Assembly (NCBI GenBank): GCA_027924645.1
Contig: BSBN01000038.1
Span: 434,001 to 498,000, forward strand
DNA from: Cunninghamia lanceolata
Lineage: Eukaryota; Streptophyta; Pinopsida; Cupressales; Cupressaceae
DNA: 64,000 bases
Reading direction: 5' to 3'
Below are positions 46,607-56,806 of the stretch, one piece after another. A model generated the notes under the pieces. The model was not told where the DNA came from. It saw nothing but the letters and a program-made list of their open reading frames with translations, and ran no database searches. Position 1 is the stretch's first letter; each line of letters opens with the position of its first letter. The position numbers and the translations under genes were made by a program.

Positions 46607-47533
46607 TGTTAGAAATGAAAGCAACACTACTTCAATGGAAATCTAATTCAAGATAAATTTCAGCAATCTTTAACTGTGTGTTATTAATGGAGATTGTAAC
46701 ACAAAAACAAAAAATATGCTTCACAAAAATGCAAAATCAGAAATATGAACACATAACACAATGTTTAACTTGGAGAAAACACTTTCAGGTAAAAAACTCC
46801 ACACAGGAAAGAGGCCCAATGTTTGTATTAATCTGAAAATGATTTACAATACAACAACACTTCAACTCTCTCCACCAGTCTTCAATCTGATAGCATTCCG
46901 ACAGCACCCAAGTACCTAAAATCTATATTGCAGCAACAAATACATGGCAAATACTTATAGAAACATTTTCCAACTCCTCCTAGGCATTCACCTTCTCTCT
47001 TTTAAGATTCTCCAACCTATAAACATTAATTACCATCTTACAAGCATCTTACACTTGTCCAAAAATAGCCATGCAAAGATTGGGCACCCAAGACTAAATC
47101 TGGCCTCTTACAGCATCTTATGATGCATCATAATCGTCATAGATTCCACAAAAGAGTATCTTTCAAAGATAGAAACCTTGGGCTAAATATGGCAAATATA
47201 CAACTAACATATCTGTCATATGCATCATAGAATCTTAGAATCTTATGACAACTTGTAGCTGTCATAGATTTACTTACCAAACATTATCATAGTTGTCATA
47301 CATGCCAAAAATAGTATATTCCTCAAAGGAGCATGCCTACCCTCATTTACTTTGAGTTTTTACATTTGCCAACCATAAATGTCACTCTGTAAAGTTCTGC
47401 CACCGGTAACTCTGAAATTACAACTATCAATGAGACTACCTCATTCCCTTATGGGTAATTACAAATAACAAATAATAAATGGAATAAAATACAATATTAA
47501 AATTTACAAGGTTAATGGCACCTTATTCCAACA
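46607..47533 (-). repeat. 5' LTR of element E
   Basis: Pairs with 41,700-42,617. On the element strand it starts TGTTGGAATAAGGTGCC and ends CATTTCTAACA. Confidence 0.95.
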
Positions 47534-47770
47534 GTATTGAAAGTTGAAGATGTTGTGGGTTCTTTACTTTCTGAAGAAATGAGGAAGATATCCATTACTG
47601 CCAAAGAAGCCCTAAGTGTTTGTGGAAGACCCAAATAAAAAGGCAAGAAGAGCTAGAAGCATGACAAATCCAAGTCCAAAGGGAGATCCAAATCTCCTAG
47701 AAAGTCTAAAGTTATTTGTTAGAATTACGGTAAGCCTGGACACTTCCGTAAGGAGTGTAAAGAAGAAAAG
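47534..47770 (+). pseudogene. copia gag of element B, C-terminal part with zinc knuckle
   Basis: Resumes after element E with LKVEDVVGSLLSEEMRKISI and AKEALSVCGRPK, then a basic tail. The zinc knuckle reads C-stop-NYGKPGHFRKEC near 47,718: tryptophan has become a stop and the second cysteine a tyrosine. The phase continues directly from 41,694. Confidence 0.85.
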
Positions 47771-48367
47771 ATGAAGAAACAAAATAATTTTGATTTTGAT
47801 GCTAAATCTGAGAAGGAAGATGTTGATGCATTCATTGCAGCTTTGGCTACTCGTGCAGGTAATGATGCATGGTTAATTGACTCAGGTGCATCTTTCCATA
47901 TGACCCCTAATAGAGATTGGTTTTCTGAATATGAAGAATTTGATGGAGGTAAGGTGTATTTGGGTGATGATTCTCATTTAAATATTGTTGGCTGTGGTAA
48001 AGTTAAAATCAAATTTCGTGATGTTAGAATACAAAGGATTAATGGTGTGTTGCATATCCTTGGATTAGCACGAAATTTATTATATGTTAGCAAACTAATG
48101 GATGCGGGTGTGTATGTAGTCTTTTTGATTCAAGATGCAAGATGGTAAGAGGTGCTATGGTGATTGCTATAGGTGTCAGATTTGGCACTTTGTATAAGCT
48201 TGATGAATGCACTGTTGAGTGCAATAGTACTTTTGCAAAAAGCAAATATGTGAATACTTCATTGGAAAAAGAGAGGGTTTCATTTTCAGTGGATGGTCGC
48301 GGCTTATGGGTACCTAAGGGTGTTCTTTCTTCTTAATCAAAATTGTCTACAAAGAAGACTATGTTAT
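47771..48367 (+). pseudogene. copia protease and start of pre-integrase (element B)
   Basis: The frame from 47,771 gives DAWLIDSGASFHMTPNRDWF with the catalytic Asp at 47,879, then EEFDGGKVYLGDDSHLNIVG and NGVLHILGLARNLLYVSKLM, a complete copia protease by eye. After a shift at 48,145 the frame gives MVRGAMVIAIGVRFGTLYKL and ends at LSTKKTML, where insertion F splits the pre-integrase domain at GTTAT (48,363-48,367). The protease part itself has no stop, unlike those of A and E. Confidence 0.88.
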
Positions 48368-51150
48368 TGTTATCACCCAGTTTTGCACCCTTGCATACTA
48401 CCGTGAAGCCTCTGCAAACTGGAGTAACATGGGACTGATCTCTAAGTGTGGGAATTTGCTAAATGAGATCAGACCTCTGGAGAAGGCCGGCTTCCTTGTC
48501 TAGCTATCACTTGAAACTGTTGAATTTTGGGGGGAAAAGGGAGAGAGAATGCTTGTAATGAAAATGAATAAAAGCTTGAAAACATAAAAAGGTGATACAC
48601 CAGACAGATTTAAAGAAACTTCCACAGAACTGAAGGATGCACAATACAATCAGAACATGGCAAGTAGGCATACACAGGTTAGATGACTCTAGCAGAGGTG
48701 AGAAGCAATATGATTGAGAGGAATAAAACATTCACAGACAAACCATATGCAGATTCACACAGAACTAGAAAAATTAGTAAAGAGGTAAAATTAACTTGTA
48801 TATATTTGATAGAAAGGCAAGGTTATAGTATATGGAAACTCTGTTTGGAAATAGAAAAGCCTTAATGCCAAAAATTTCCCAACCTTCTTTACAACATATG
48901 AATGCATACTTATAGCATTCCAAAATTCCTGAGTCGGTTACAAAAATTCACTCAAAGAGCTATCATATAAAAAGATCTCCCTCGATGACTGTCCAGCTGC
49001 ATCAGTTATGGCATCAAAATTTGGAACTGGGCGGGTATGAGATATTTTGGAGTCTTGAATGCAAGCAGCTTACTCATCGATCTGCAGTAGAAAAGATGAA
49101 AATATCTGGAAGAGGAAGGTGGGAAGATATTTCTAACCATCAATGCGAGCTGCATCATCTTTGTGCAGCAATGAATGCCCCAAAAATATCTTCATCTGCT
49201 GAAAGTCGTCACTGAAACGTCCAGTCGCCCAAAATATGCAATTCCAGATCTAAAATTTAAAGAGTGGTAAAGCTCCTGAAAAAGCCTGCCAAATGAAAGA
49301 GGGGACCAAAATATGCAACTTTGCCTCTTGGAGCATGCCGAAATTCACCAAAATGAAGGAGATACAGGCGGTCAAACTTTCGGTCAACCACCTGTATATA
49401 TCGCTTTTGCATTTCTATGTATATCGCTGCATCTTGGTGCCTGAATCGACATTCAAAAACTCATCCTGCAACTCCTTCTACACATACATGGCACTTTGCA
49501 TATCGGCCCCTGAATATGCCTTATATGTTCGAAATTGTATATACATACAATTTCCCCTTGTATATGCGAGGCCCACCTCTTTGAAAATGCCTAGCATATA
49601 GCTTTGTATCTGCTCCTTTGTATGTCTGAATATACAAGCTGTGGACCTCAAAACACCACTGAGCTATGTTTCATTGTTTTGCCAGGTCCGGCTTGCATAT
49701 CTTCTACTTGTACATTTCTTTGTATATGCAAATATACAAACACCCATATATACAAGGTGGACTCCAAACTCTTATGTGCCGAAATTGATCCTTGATTCAA
49801 ATCTACCTTGTATATGCAATGCATCATTGACTTGTATGTCGCAATATACAAGCACCATATACATACAAATTGGACCCCAACTGACCTTTAAGTATATTTG
49901 ATTACCTGTCGGGTCTGGCTTGCATCTTCTACTCTTTGTATTTTTTCTTGTATATTGTAATATACAAATGGCCTCATACATACAAAACGGACCCAGAGCC
50001 TGAATGAGGCAGAAATGATATCCATTTGGAATCTGATTTGCATATCGGCTTGTATATTTGCTTTGTATATGGCAACATACAAGCCGTGGACCTGACACCT
50101 GAGTACGTTGAAATTTACCTCTATTTGAAGTCCGGCTTGTATGCCTTTTCCTTGTTTATTTGCTTGTATGTGCGGACATACAAGTCGCATATACATACAA
50201 GTCAGATGTCAAATGGCCATTAACTGTATAAGATTGCTTTGTCAGGTCCGGCTTGTATGTCCGACTTGCATCTTTGTATGTACATTCCTGATATACAAAC
50301 CCCTTTGTATATTTTCTTGTATATCGGGTTGTATGTGCAAACATACAAGTTGATATACACTCCACTGCTCACTCTCCTTTGTATGTCGAAACATACAATC
50401 CTTCTTGTATATGCGTGGGACCCACCATTTGTATCTCCCTTTGCCGCACTGTAGCAAATGCACATTTGTTTGTATATGCGGATATACAAACACAAATATA
50501 CAAACTCCCTTACATACAAACAGGGAATCTTTGATGGAATATACCCGCAATGCATATCTTCATTTGTATATAGCTGATTGTATGTGCGAACATACAAAGC
50601 AATATACAAGCCTTTTTATGCATACAAGCGCGGAATATTCTGAGGAATCTCCAATGTATATTACCTTGTATATTTCAGCCTTTGTATTTTTGGCGAATGT
50701 ACATCCACTGTAGCACATGTATGTCCGCCGGCCTTGTATATTGCATTGCACATTTATTTGTATCTCCATTTGTATATCTGAATATACAAGCCCCTATATA
50801 CATGCTGACCCGATATACATTTAGCGAATATTCTGAGAATCTACGGAAGATTCCCTAAATGTATATGCATTTCCTTGGCCCGATATTCATTCAGAAAATG
50901 TATATAACTCAAATTTTTTCATATTTTCTAAGGCCGATATAGATTTGCAAGCCCGCCAAATGTATATTTGAACTGTATGTTGACCAAAACTTTGACCATC
51001 AATAACTTCTTTATTTGGCCGAATTTTAGGGTGATGTAAAAAGCAAACCTGCCTATTTTTTCAAGCTCTTTCCAATGATAAGTTTTTTTTATTTCAAGGA
51101 CAAAACTAGGTGAACTGTTTGGTTCTGGTCAGAGGAAAAATGGGTCAACA
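48368..51150. mobile_element. insertion F, probable 2.8-kb solo LTR
   Basis: Begins TGTTATCACCCAG and ends AAATGGGTCAACA, with TG...CA ends and a perfect 5-base target duplication GTTAT at 48,363-48,367 and 51,151-51,155. It contains no primer site, polypurine tract or gag/pol sequence, so a single long LTR left by recombination between two LTRs is the best reading; the terminal sequence TGTTATCACCC is Ty3/gypsy-like. The orientation is not certain. The middle is filled by a palindrome-rich array (49,380-50,960). Confidence 0.8.
49380..50960. repeat. degenerate array of TTGTATAT...ATATACAA palindromes inside F
   Basis: Short inverted repeats with 8-base arms (TTGTATRT and AYATACAA) around a 4-base spacer recur at about 49,725, 49,831, 49,950, 50,065, 50,163, 50,329, 50,380, 50,470, 50,579 and 50,768, with single half-sites between. 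Typical spacers are GCGA, GCGG, GCAA and CGAA. Spacing is commonly 90-120 bases. Between them lie recurring blocks such as AGGTCCGGCTTG. Codon-like frames across it are by-products of the repeat. Confidence 0.85.
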
Positions 51151-52040
51151 GTTATGGAACCAAAGATTAGGCCACATAGGAGAAAAGGGTCTAAGGACCT
51201 TGAAAAATAAGAAAATTGTTGAAGGGTTAACTGATTGTAACCTTGATTTTGATTTCTGTGAGAATTGCATTTATGGCAAACAAAACCACACTCAGTTTTA
51301 CTCGAGCTCTCATAAATCTTGTGGTGTATTGGATCTTATTCATTCTGATGTGTTTGGTCATGTAGATGTTCCTTCCAATGCAAAATCCACATATTATGTT
51401 TCATTTATTGATGATTATAGAAGAAGGACATGGGTATATTTTCTAAAGAATAAATCTAAAGTTTTCAGTTGATTTAAATAATTTAAAGAAATGGTTGAGT
51501 TGCATACTGGAAAGAAAATAAAATGTTTGAGGACTGATAATGGCAATGAAATTTCTCTAATGATTTTGATAGATTCTGTAAAGATAGTGGCATTTAGAGA
51601 CAATATACAACTCTATATTCTCCACAGTAAAATGAAGTTGCAGAAATAATGAGTAGGACACTGATGGAGAAGGCTAGGAGTATGCTTACTAGTGCTGGTC
51701 TAGAACAAAGGTTTTGGGCTAACGCTATTGCTACTGCTTGCTACCTGATTAACAAGTCTCCTACATCAACTCTTGTTGATAACATGCCTATGGAGGTGTG
51801 GTCAGAGCAAAAGCCTTCATAGATACATCTTAGTTTTTGGTTGTGAGGCATGTGCCAAAGGAGAAGTGAACAACATTGGAGAACAAGGATCTGAAATGTA
51901 TCTTCATCGGGTATAGTTATAGTGTGAAAGGATACACACTTTGGGACCCTATTGCACAGAAGGTAATATATAGTAGAAGTGTTATTTTTAGAGAAACTAA
52001 GCCTTCTTTTGTTACATTGTAGCTAGAACAAAGTGAACAA
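51151..52040 (+). pseudogene. copia integrase (element B)
   Basis: After insertion F the frame gives LWNQRLGHIGEKGLRTLKNK with CENCIYGKQNH (51,150-51,290), then LIHSDVFGHVDVPSNAKSTY and SFIDDYRRRTWVYFLKNKSK (to 51,470). Beyond a stop, KKIKCLRTDNGNE keeps the second aspartate, but the third catalytic region (51,590-51,660) is scrambled by shifts. Later blocks (near 51,715 and 51,840) can still be matched to integrase of A in changing frames. Degenerate. Confidence 0.85.
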
Positions 52041-53835
52041 ACAGATGTGATTCAACTCCCTTGTACACCTGAGAAAGTTGAATTGAGGCCCCTAGATAGA
52101 CACGAAGTTGAGGAGAGCTCATCTAGCTCTGAATCTTTAGAAGAGGAGGAAGAACCTCTAACTCAACTTGTTCGAAGGTCTACAAGGCATAGACAATCAC
52201 CTGAAAGGTATTCACCTGATAACTGGAGATGTATATTTGCTTTGAATACTAACATAGATGAACCTAGATCTGTAGAAGAGGTATTAGGTATGAATGATAT
52301 AGAGTTTTGGAAGATTTCTATGAATGAAGAAATGATAGCTTTGAAAAAGAATGATACATGGGACCTAGTGCTATTGCCTGAAGGATGAAAACCTGTTGGT
52401 TGAAAATGGGTGTTCAAGAAAAAGATTGGTTCAAATGGAAGTATTGAGAAGTACAAAGCATGATTGGTTGCGAAAGGTTACTCTTAGGTTGAGGGTGTTG
52501 ATTACAGTGAGATATTTTCTCCTGTTGAAAAAATGATGTCCATTAGATTCTTGCTTTCTATTGCTATTGCTTATGATCTAGAGGTTGAGCAAATGGATGT
52601 GAAATGACTTTCCTTCATGGTGATTTGGAGGAGGATATTTATATGACACATCTAGAGCACTACATGGTGAAAGGTAAAAGTAATTTGGTTTGTAAATTGA
52701 AGAAATCTTTATATGGCCTCAAACAAAGTCCTAGGACGTGGTACCAAAAATTTGATACATATGTGTTGAGTTTGGGATTTGAGCATTCTAAATCTGATCA
52801 TTGTGTTTATTATAAATCTGATTGTGATTGTTTCTTGTTTATTGCATCATATGCTGATGATATGTTATTTGTAAAGGGAAAGGAATAATTTCAAAACTAA
52901 AGTCTCAACTTGCATCTAAATTTGAAATGAAAGATCTTGGTGTAGCTAAACACATTCTTGGGATGGAAATAAGAAGAGATAGAGTGAACAGAAAACCATG
53001 GCTTGGCTAGAGTAAGTATGTCAAGTCAGATTTACATAGGTTTAACATGTAGGATTGTAGACCATTATGTGTTCTTTTTACAGTTGGAATGAAGTTATTT
53101 GCTTCACAATGTCCAACATCCCCATCAGAGATGGAAGACATGAGAAGAGTGACTTACCAGAGTGTAGGCAAAAGTTTGATGTATGATATGGTCTGTACTA
53201 GACCAGACATTGCCCAAGCAGTGGGAGTTCTTTCCATATATATGTCTGATCCTTGTAGAGTTCATTGGGATGTAGTTAAAAGAGTCTTTAGATATTTGTG
53301 GGGTATCTCAGAGTATTCCTTGTATTATCATGGTAATTTTATAGGAAACATGCATTCCCTTGATATTCATGGTTATGTGGATTCAGACCAGGCAGGTGAT
53401 GTTAATAGTAGATGATCCACTAGTGCTTATGTATTTACTTTATTTGGTGGTACGATTAGTTGGATGAGTAAGTGATAGGTTGTGGTTGCTTTGTCCACTA
53501 CTGAAGCTGAGTATATGGAAACTAATCATGCTTGTAAAGAAGCCATTTGGCTTAAGAGACTATGTTCAGATATCAGAATAAAACAAGGTGTAGTGACAAT
53601 TTATTGTGATAGTCAGAGTGCGATTTGCCTAGCTAAGAACCCAACATTTCATGCCAGGAGCAAGCACATTGATGTACTATATCATTTTGTTAGAGATATG
53701 GTTCAAGATGGTAGGGTGAAGCTAGTTAAGGTAGAGACTTTGATGAATGTTGCATATTCATTAACTAAGCTTGTGAGCACAGAGAGTTTCAAATGGTGTT
53801 CGGAGTCTATGGGCCTCTTGGCCCCTAACAATTAA
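52041..53835 (+). pseudogene. copia reverse transcriptase and RNase H (element B)
   Basis: Starts with an acidic Ser/Glu-rich linker (52,080-52,170) and the RT N-terminus (WKISMNEEMIALKKNDTWDL), then [19 protein letters not shown] with stops, FLHGDLEEDIYM, LKKSLYGLKQSPRTWYQKF, and the active site as YADD at 52,850-52,861. After shifts: RPDIAQAVGVLSIYMSDPCR (53,200), GYVDSDQAGDVNSR (53,370), and RNase H with ALSTTEAEYMETNHACKEAI and CDSQSAICLAKNPTFHARSK (53,482-53,700), ending NN-stop at 53,835. About ten lesions are visible; the copy is older or more decayed than E. Confidence 0.9.
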
Positions 53836-53876
53836 ACCATGGTGTTGATACTTCCTTTTCTCTTGCAAGGTCTTCA

Positions 53877-53889
53877 ATAAGTGGGAGAA
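53877..53889 (+). other. polypurine tract of element B
   Basis: AATAAGTGGGAGAA directly before TGTTTGG of the 3' LTR. Confidence 0.85.
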
Positions 53890-54856
53890 TGTTTGGAAAG
53901 GTGTCTCAACCTTGCAACTACAAAAGGTTTATATTCTTCCTAATTTTGGTCTTTTCGAATACCATTTATCTTGAGGAATGGTTTAGAACTTTCAAAGTTT
54001 CCAAAAGGGGATAAAAATGGCAGGGCTTACTATTTCTAATAACTCTAAATTTGAGCATGGATGGACCCAAAAGGTGTGGAACTTCCATGTAAACATCTTG
54101 GGTGAGTTTTGACTCAAGATCATACCTAGATTACAAGATATTAAAGTTTTCATTTTTTTAAACTCTCAGAAAAGTTTTGTACTTAGAGTTGAGGCACTTA
54201 GAGGTCCCTAAATGCCTTGAAAGTTGTTGTAACTAATGAAGTAGGTTATATCTTGATATATCTCTTCATGAGCTTTCTAATGCATCAAATGGTTCTCCAA
54301 TCGAACACCCAGATTAAAAGTTATGGCGTCTAGAAGTTGGACCTCCTATTTTGGGAAATGTGAAAATGTGTTGGGCACTTAAAACAGATGCAAAGGGGAG
54401 AGTTACACATGTTGGTGTGTGATTTGGCACATCACAAGGCATCTTTGATTGGAGATAGTTTGGGTGCCACTTTTGGGTGGTTTTGGCTCATGGTTTTGTA
54501 ATTACCGTTGATGGTTTATTATATTGTATCTCCTATATATCAGGAGCTTGAGATGGAGGTTGTGTGTAAGAGTCTTATAGATGTTGAGTTGCCTCTAGAT
54601 CTTTGGTTGGTTATACTCCTATGAAAGCTTGCTCTGCAAGTATATTGTAATCTTCTTGATTCCTGAATAATATATTGGGTGGCTTTGGAGTGTGGGGTTT
54701 TTCTCCTGAAAGGGTTTCCCCACATAATTATTGTGTTGCGGTATGATCACTATTTGTGTTTACTTCTATAACTATTGTAAAGACTTGAAAAGTTTTGTAT
54801 ATCCCTCCCCTCAAGATTAGTGTAGGAATTTGTTCTGCTACCTTAGCTTCCTTACA
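53890..54856 (+). repeat. 3' LTR of element B
   Basis: Starts TGTTTGGAAAGGTGTCTCAA and ends GCTTCCTTACA, followed by the CAACT duplication. It is the intact reference for the split 5' LTR. Confidence 0.94.
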
Positions 54857-54861
54857 CAACT

Positions 54862-55395
54862 AACACATGTCAAGGATCCTTCATTTGAATTCATCAAAGG
54901 TTTGCACTTGATCATGGCCCTGAGTGATGCGACCATGGTACCACCAATCATAAGCTTCTCCTTCCAAATGCAAAGAGGCAAATTGAACTGCACTTTTTTC
55001 CTTCATGAGGTTAAGTCCAAAATAGGTCTCCATTTTTTGTAACCAAGCCTTGGCTGAAATTTTTTCACTTCCATCAAAATAAGGTGTTGTTAGCTTTCCT
55101 AATTTATACTTCAAATATTCATTACCTTGATTCTAATTATTTCCTTAACCTCTCTTTTGGGGTTCACTCTTCCTAAATAACTCCACATACTTTCCCCAAG
55201 ACATATCAGCTTTGTACGCCATTTGATAAGACTTTTCGCATTGAACATACTAGTAGCTATAGGTTCATTGAACAAACTAGTAGCTGTAGGTTCATTGAAC
55301 AAACTAGTAGTTGTAGTTTCATTGAACAAACTAGTAGCTGCAGGTTCAGCTTGTTCTGGTTCATCTTCAACTAGGAATGTAGATTTTGAGGCCAT
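54862..55395 (-). pseudogene. Ty3/gypsy gag of element G, first half
   Basis: ATG at 55,395 opens MASKSTFLVEDEPEQAEPAA, then a repeated TSLFNEP(I/T)A unit, and after a shift the gag core: LTTPYFDGSEKISAKAWLQK, METYFGLN, ASLHLEGEAYDWWYHGR (55,090-54,950). The frame then reads FDEFK, a stop, RILDMC, a stop and runs into the CAACT duplication of element B. The rest of the domain is at 26,212-25,901. Confidence 0.85.
55250..55350. repeat. 27-bp tandem repeat in gag of element G
   Basis: Near-identical units TTCATTGAACAAACTAGTAG, each followed by a 7-base variable end, recur about four times. Each encodes nine residues (SLFNEPTAT type), so the array keeps the frame. Confidence 0.85.
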
Positions 55396-55718
55396 TTAAG
55401 TTACATTATTAACTGTGTTGTTGTTTAAAGAAGTTTCTCCTTTTGGGGAAGAGGGATTATCAAACTACTCCATCATTTTGGCTAGAGTTTCTTGTGTTCT
55501 ATTAATGCCTTCAAAAGATTCTATCAATATTCTTTCTTTTTCTTCATTTGTAAATTTTTTGGTTCTTCTCCCTTCTTCTACCATGGTTTCTCCTTCCACA
55601 CCTTTTTCTAAAATTGGATCCTCACTAGATAATTTTTTTTTACTCCCGCCTCAAAGCTCTAAAATCTTTGTCACTTGGAATCATGAATTTATCAAACCCT
55701 ATAGGCTGACAAGAACAT
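55396..55718 (-). other. leader of element G
   Basis: About 320 bases between the primer binding site and the gag start. No domain seen. Confidence 0.5.
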
Positions 55719-55730
55719 GCTCTGATACCA
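55719..55730 (-). other. primer binding site of element G
   Basis: Minus strand TGGTATCAGAGC, complementary to initiator methionine tRNA, two bases inside the LTR. Confidence 0.88.
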
Positions 55731-55732
55731 CT

Positions 55733-56806
55733 ATAATTTTCTTAGCATATAATTTCAAATTAAATATCAGATCTAAAAATTATTTTCAATTATGCACCAA
55801 AACTAAGAGAAATTACACAACAACAATGCACTATAATAGAGAAATTTTGCCCAAATTAAACTAAAACACCACCAAACTGATTTTATTTATTTTTTCTATT
55901 ATAAAAACCTGATAAAAGGTCTGATACATCTGATAAAAATAACAACAAACTTCTGCAACAACTCTACATTAAAAATTGCAAACTAGCTAAATCCCTAGCT
56001 CCAGAATCACCCGAAAACACTCTAAAATCATAGAAATAGCTCCATGACTTGCACCAACTAGTCACAAGTGCCAATAGTAATTCCACAATAGATAAAACAT
56101 AGTAGCCCATGAAATACACAACATAAACCACTTACAACACCCAAAAATTGCTCCAGAATCACCAAATTTGCATATAAATTCACATGCAAGCAAACTACAT
56201 AAAAACTGCCAAAATATTTAAATTCTTTGAAGCTCCAATGCAACTTATGGATGAAATTTCTCTATGTGAACAATGGGGTTTCATCTACCATCCACTTTAA
56301 ACCCATGGGTTTTCATCCACAAGCCTCCAACTCCAATGGGTTTTTGTCCACTGAAGAAGAAATCTACAAATCTCACAAGTATTGCAAGAATATAAGATAT
56401 GTCAACACCTCCAAATGAAAGATTCTACAAGTTAATATGCTACATGCATGGAGATGGGTGCCAAAAATCCCAATGCCTTCTTGGAATATGCTTGTGCTAA
56501 AAATAACTTATGACAGTTGTCATAGTTGTCATAAGATTGTCATATCTGTCATAGATGCCTTTGGTCCAAAATAGGAGTCCAAGATGCCAAAATCTTTCTT
56601 GAAATCAATGCCCATGATGCTCTAAAATCCCATGCCCCACTTGTGCTAGAAATTAATTTGATTTAATATTTATTTGTCAGAAAATATAAAATATGCCAAG
56701 ACAAAATAAATATTAAATGGAATATTTCCCCTAATTTCTCCAATTAACCCACATAAAAATGTGATGGGTTAACGATGCTCTTGCTTACTATTTTTGAAAA
56801 TTTACT
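55733..56806 (-). repeat. 5' LTR of element G
   Basis: Starts TATAATTTTC next to the primer site (TG changed to TA) and probably ends GAAAATTTAC at about 56,805, the inverted partner. A cluster of GTCATA motifs lies at 56,510-56,560. The outer edge is approximate because the partner LTR was not found. Confidence 0.6.

Larger units (their letters stand above)
41700..47533 (-). mobile_element. complete copia element E (minus strand) inside gag of B
   Basis: LTRs of 918 and 927 bases (41,700-42,617 and 46,607-47,533), polypurine tract, primer binding site and copia coding order on the minus strand. Target duplication GTCTT (41,695-41,699) against GTATT (47,534-47,538), one mismatch. The LTRs differ by several percent by eye. 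It is the best-preserved copia copy here: protease DSG and the RT YVDD are intact, though frameshifts, stops and a small deletion in the protease/pre-integrase junction remain. Confidence 0.94.
26218..54856 (+). mobile_element. copia element B, full length, carrying several later insertions
   Basis: A plus-strand copia element. Its 5' LTR is split by LINE D (26,218-26,516 and 40,384-41,061), its gag by element E (41,700-47,533), its integrase region by F (48,368-51,150), and its 3' LTR is intact (53,890-54,856). A perfect target duplication, CAACT, flanks the whole at 26,213-26,217 and 54,857-54,861. Net length without insertions is about 6.2 kb, the same scale as elements A and E. Coding parts follow copia order and are degenerate. 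Confidence 0.93.
25887..56806 (-). mobile_element. Ty3/gypsy element G, 5' part, split by copia element B
   Basis: Reading leftwards from 56,806: 5' LTR (to 55,733), primer binding site (55,730-55,719), leader, gag N-terminus (55,395-54,862), then the 28.6-kb insertion of element B, then the rest of the gag core (26,212-25,901). The CAACT duplication of B sits exactly at the gag break, and the gag codon phase continues across it. Pol is absent; the element is cut by the LTR of H near 25,890. It therefore predates B and everything inside B. Confidence 0.85.

Noticed and set aside
49600..50713. Many open frames of 60-130 codons on both strands
   Set aside because: They are by-products of the palindrome array; the same Cys/Tyr/Ile patterns repeat in every frame.
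49380..50960. CRISPR-like array of short palindromic repeats
   Set aside because: Repeats are degenerate, spacing varies from about 50 to 190 bases, spacers are themselves repetitive, and the setting is a plant retrotransposon LTR with no cas-like genes.
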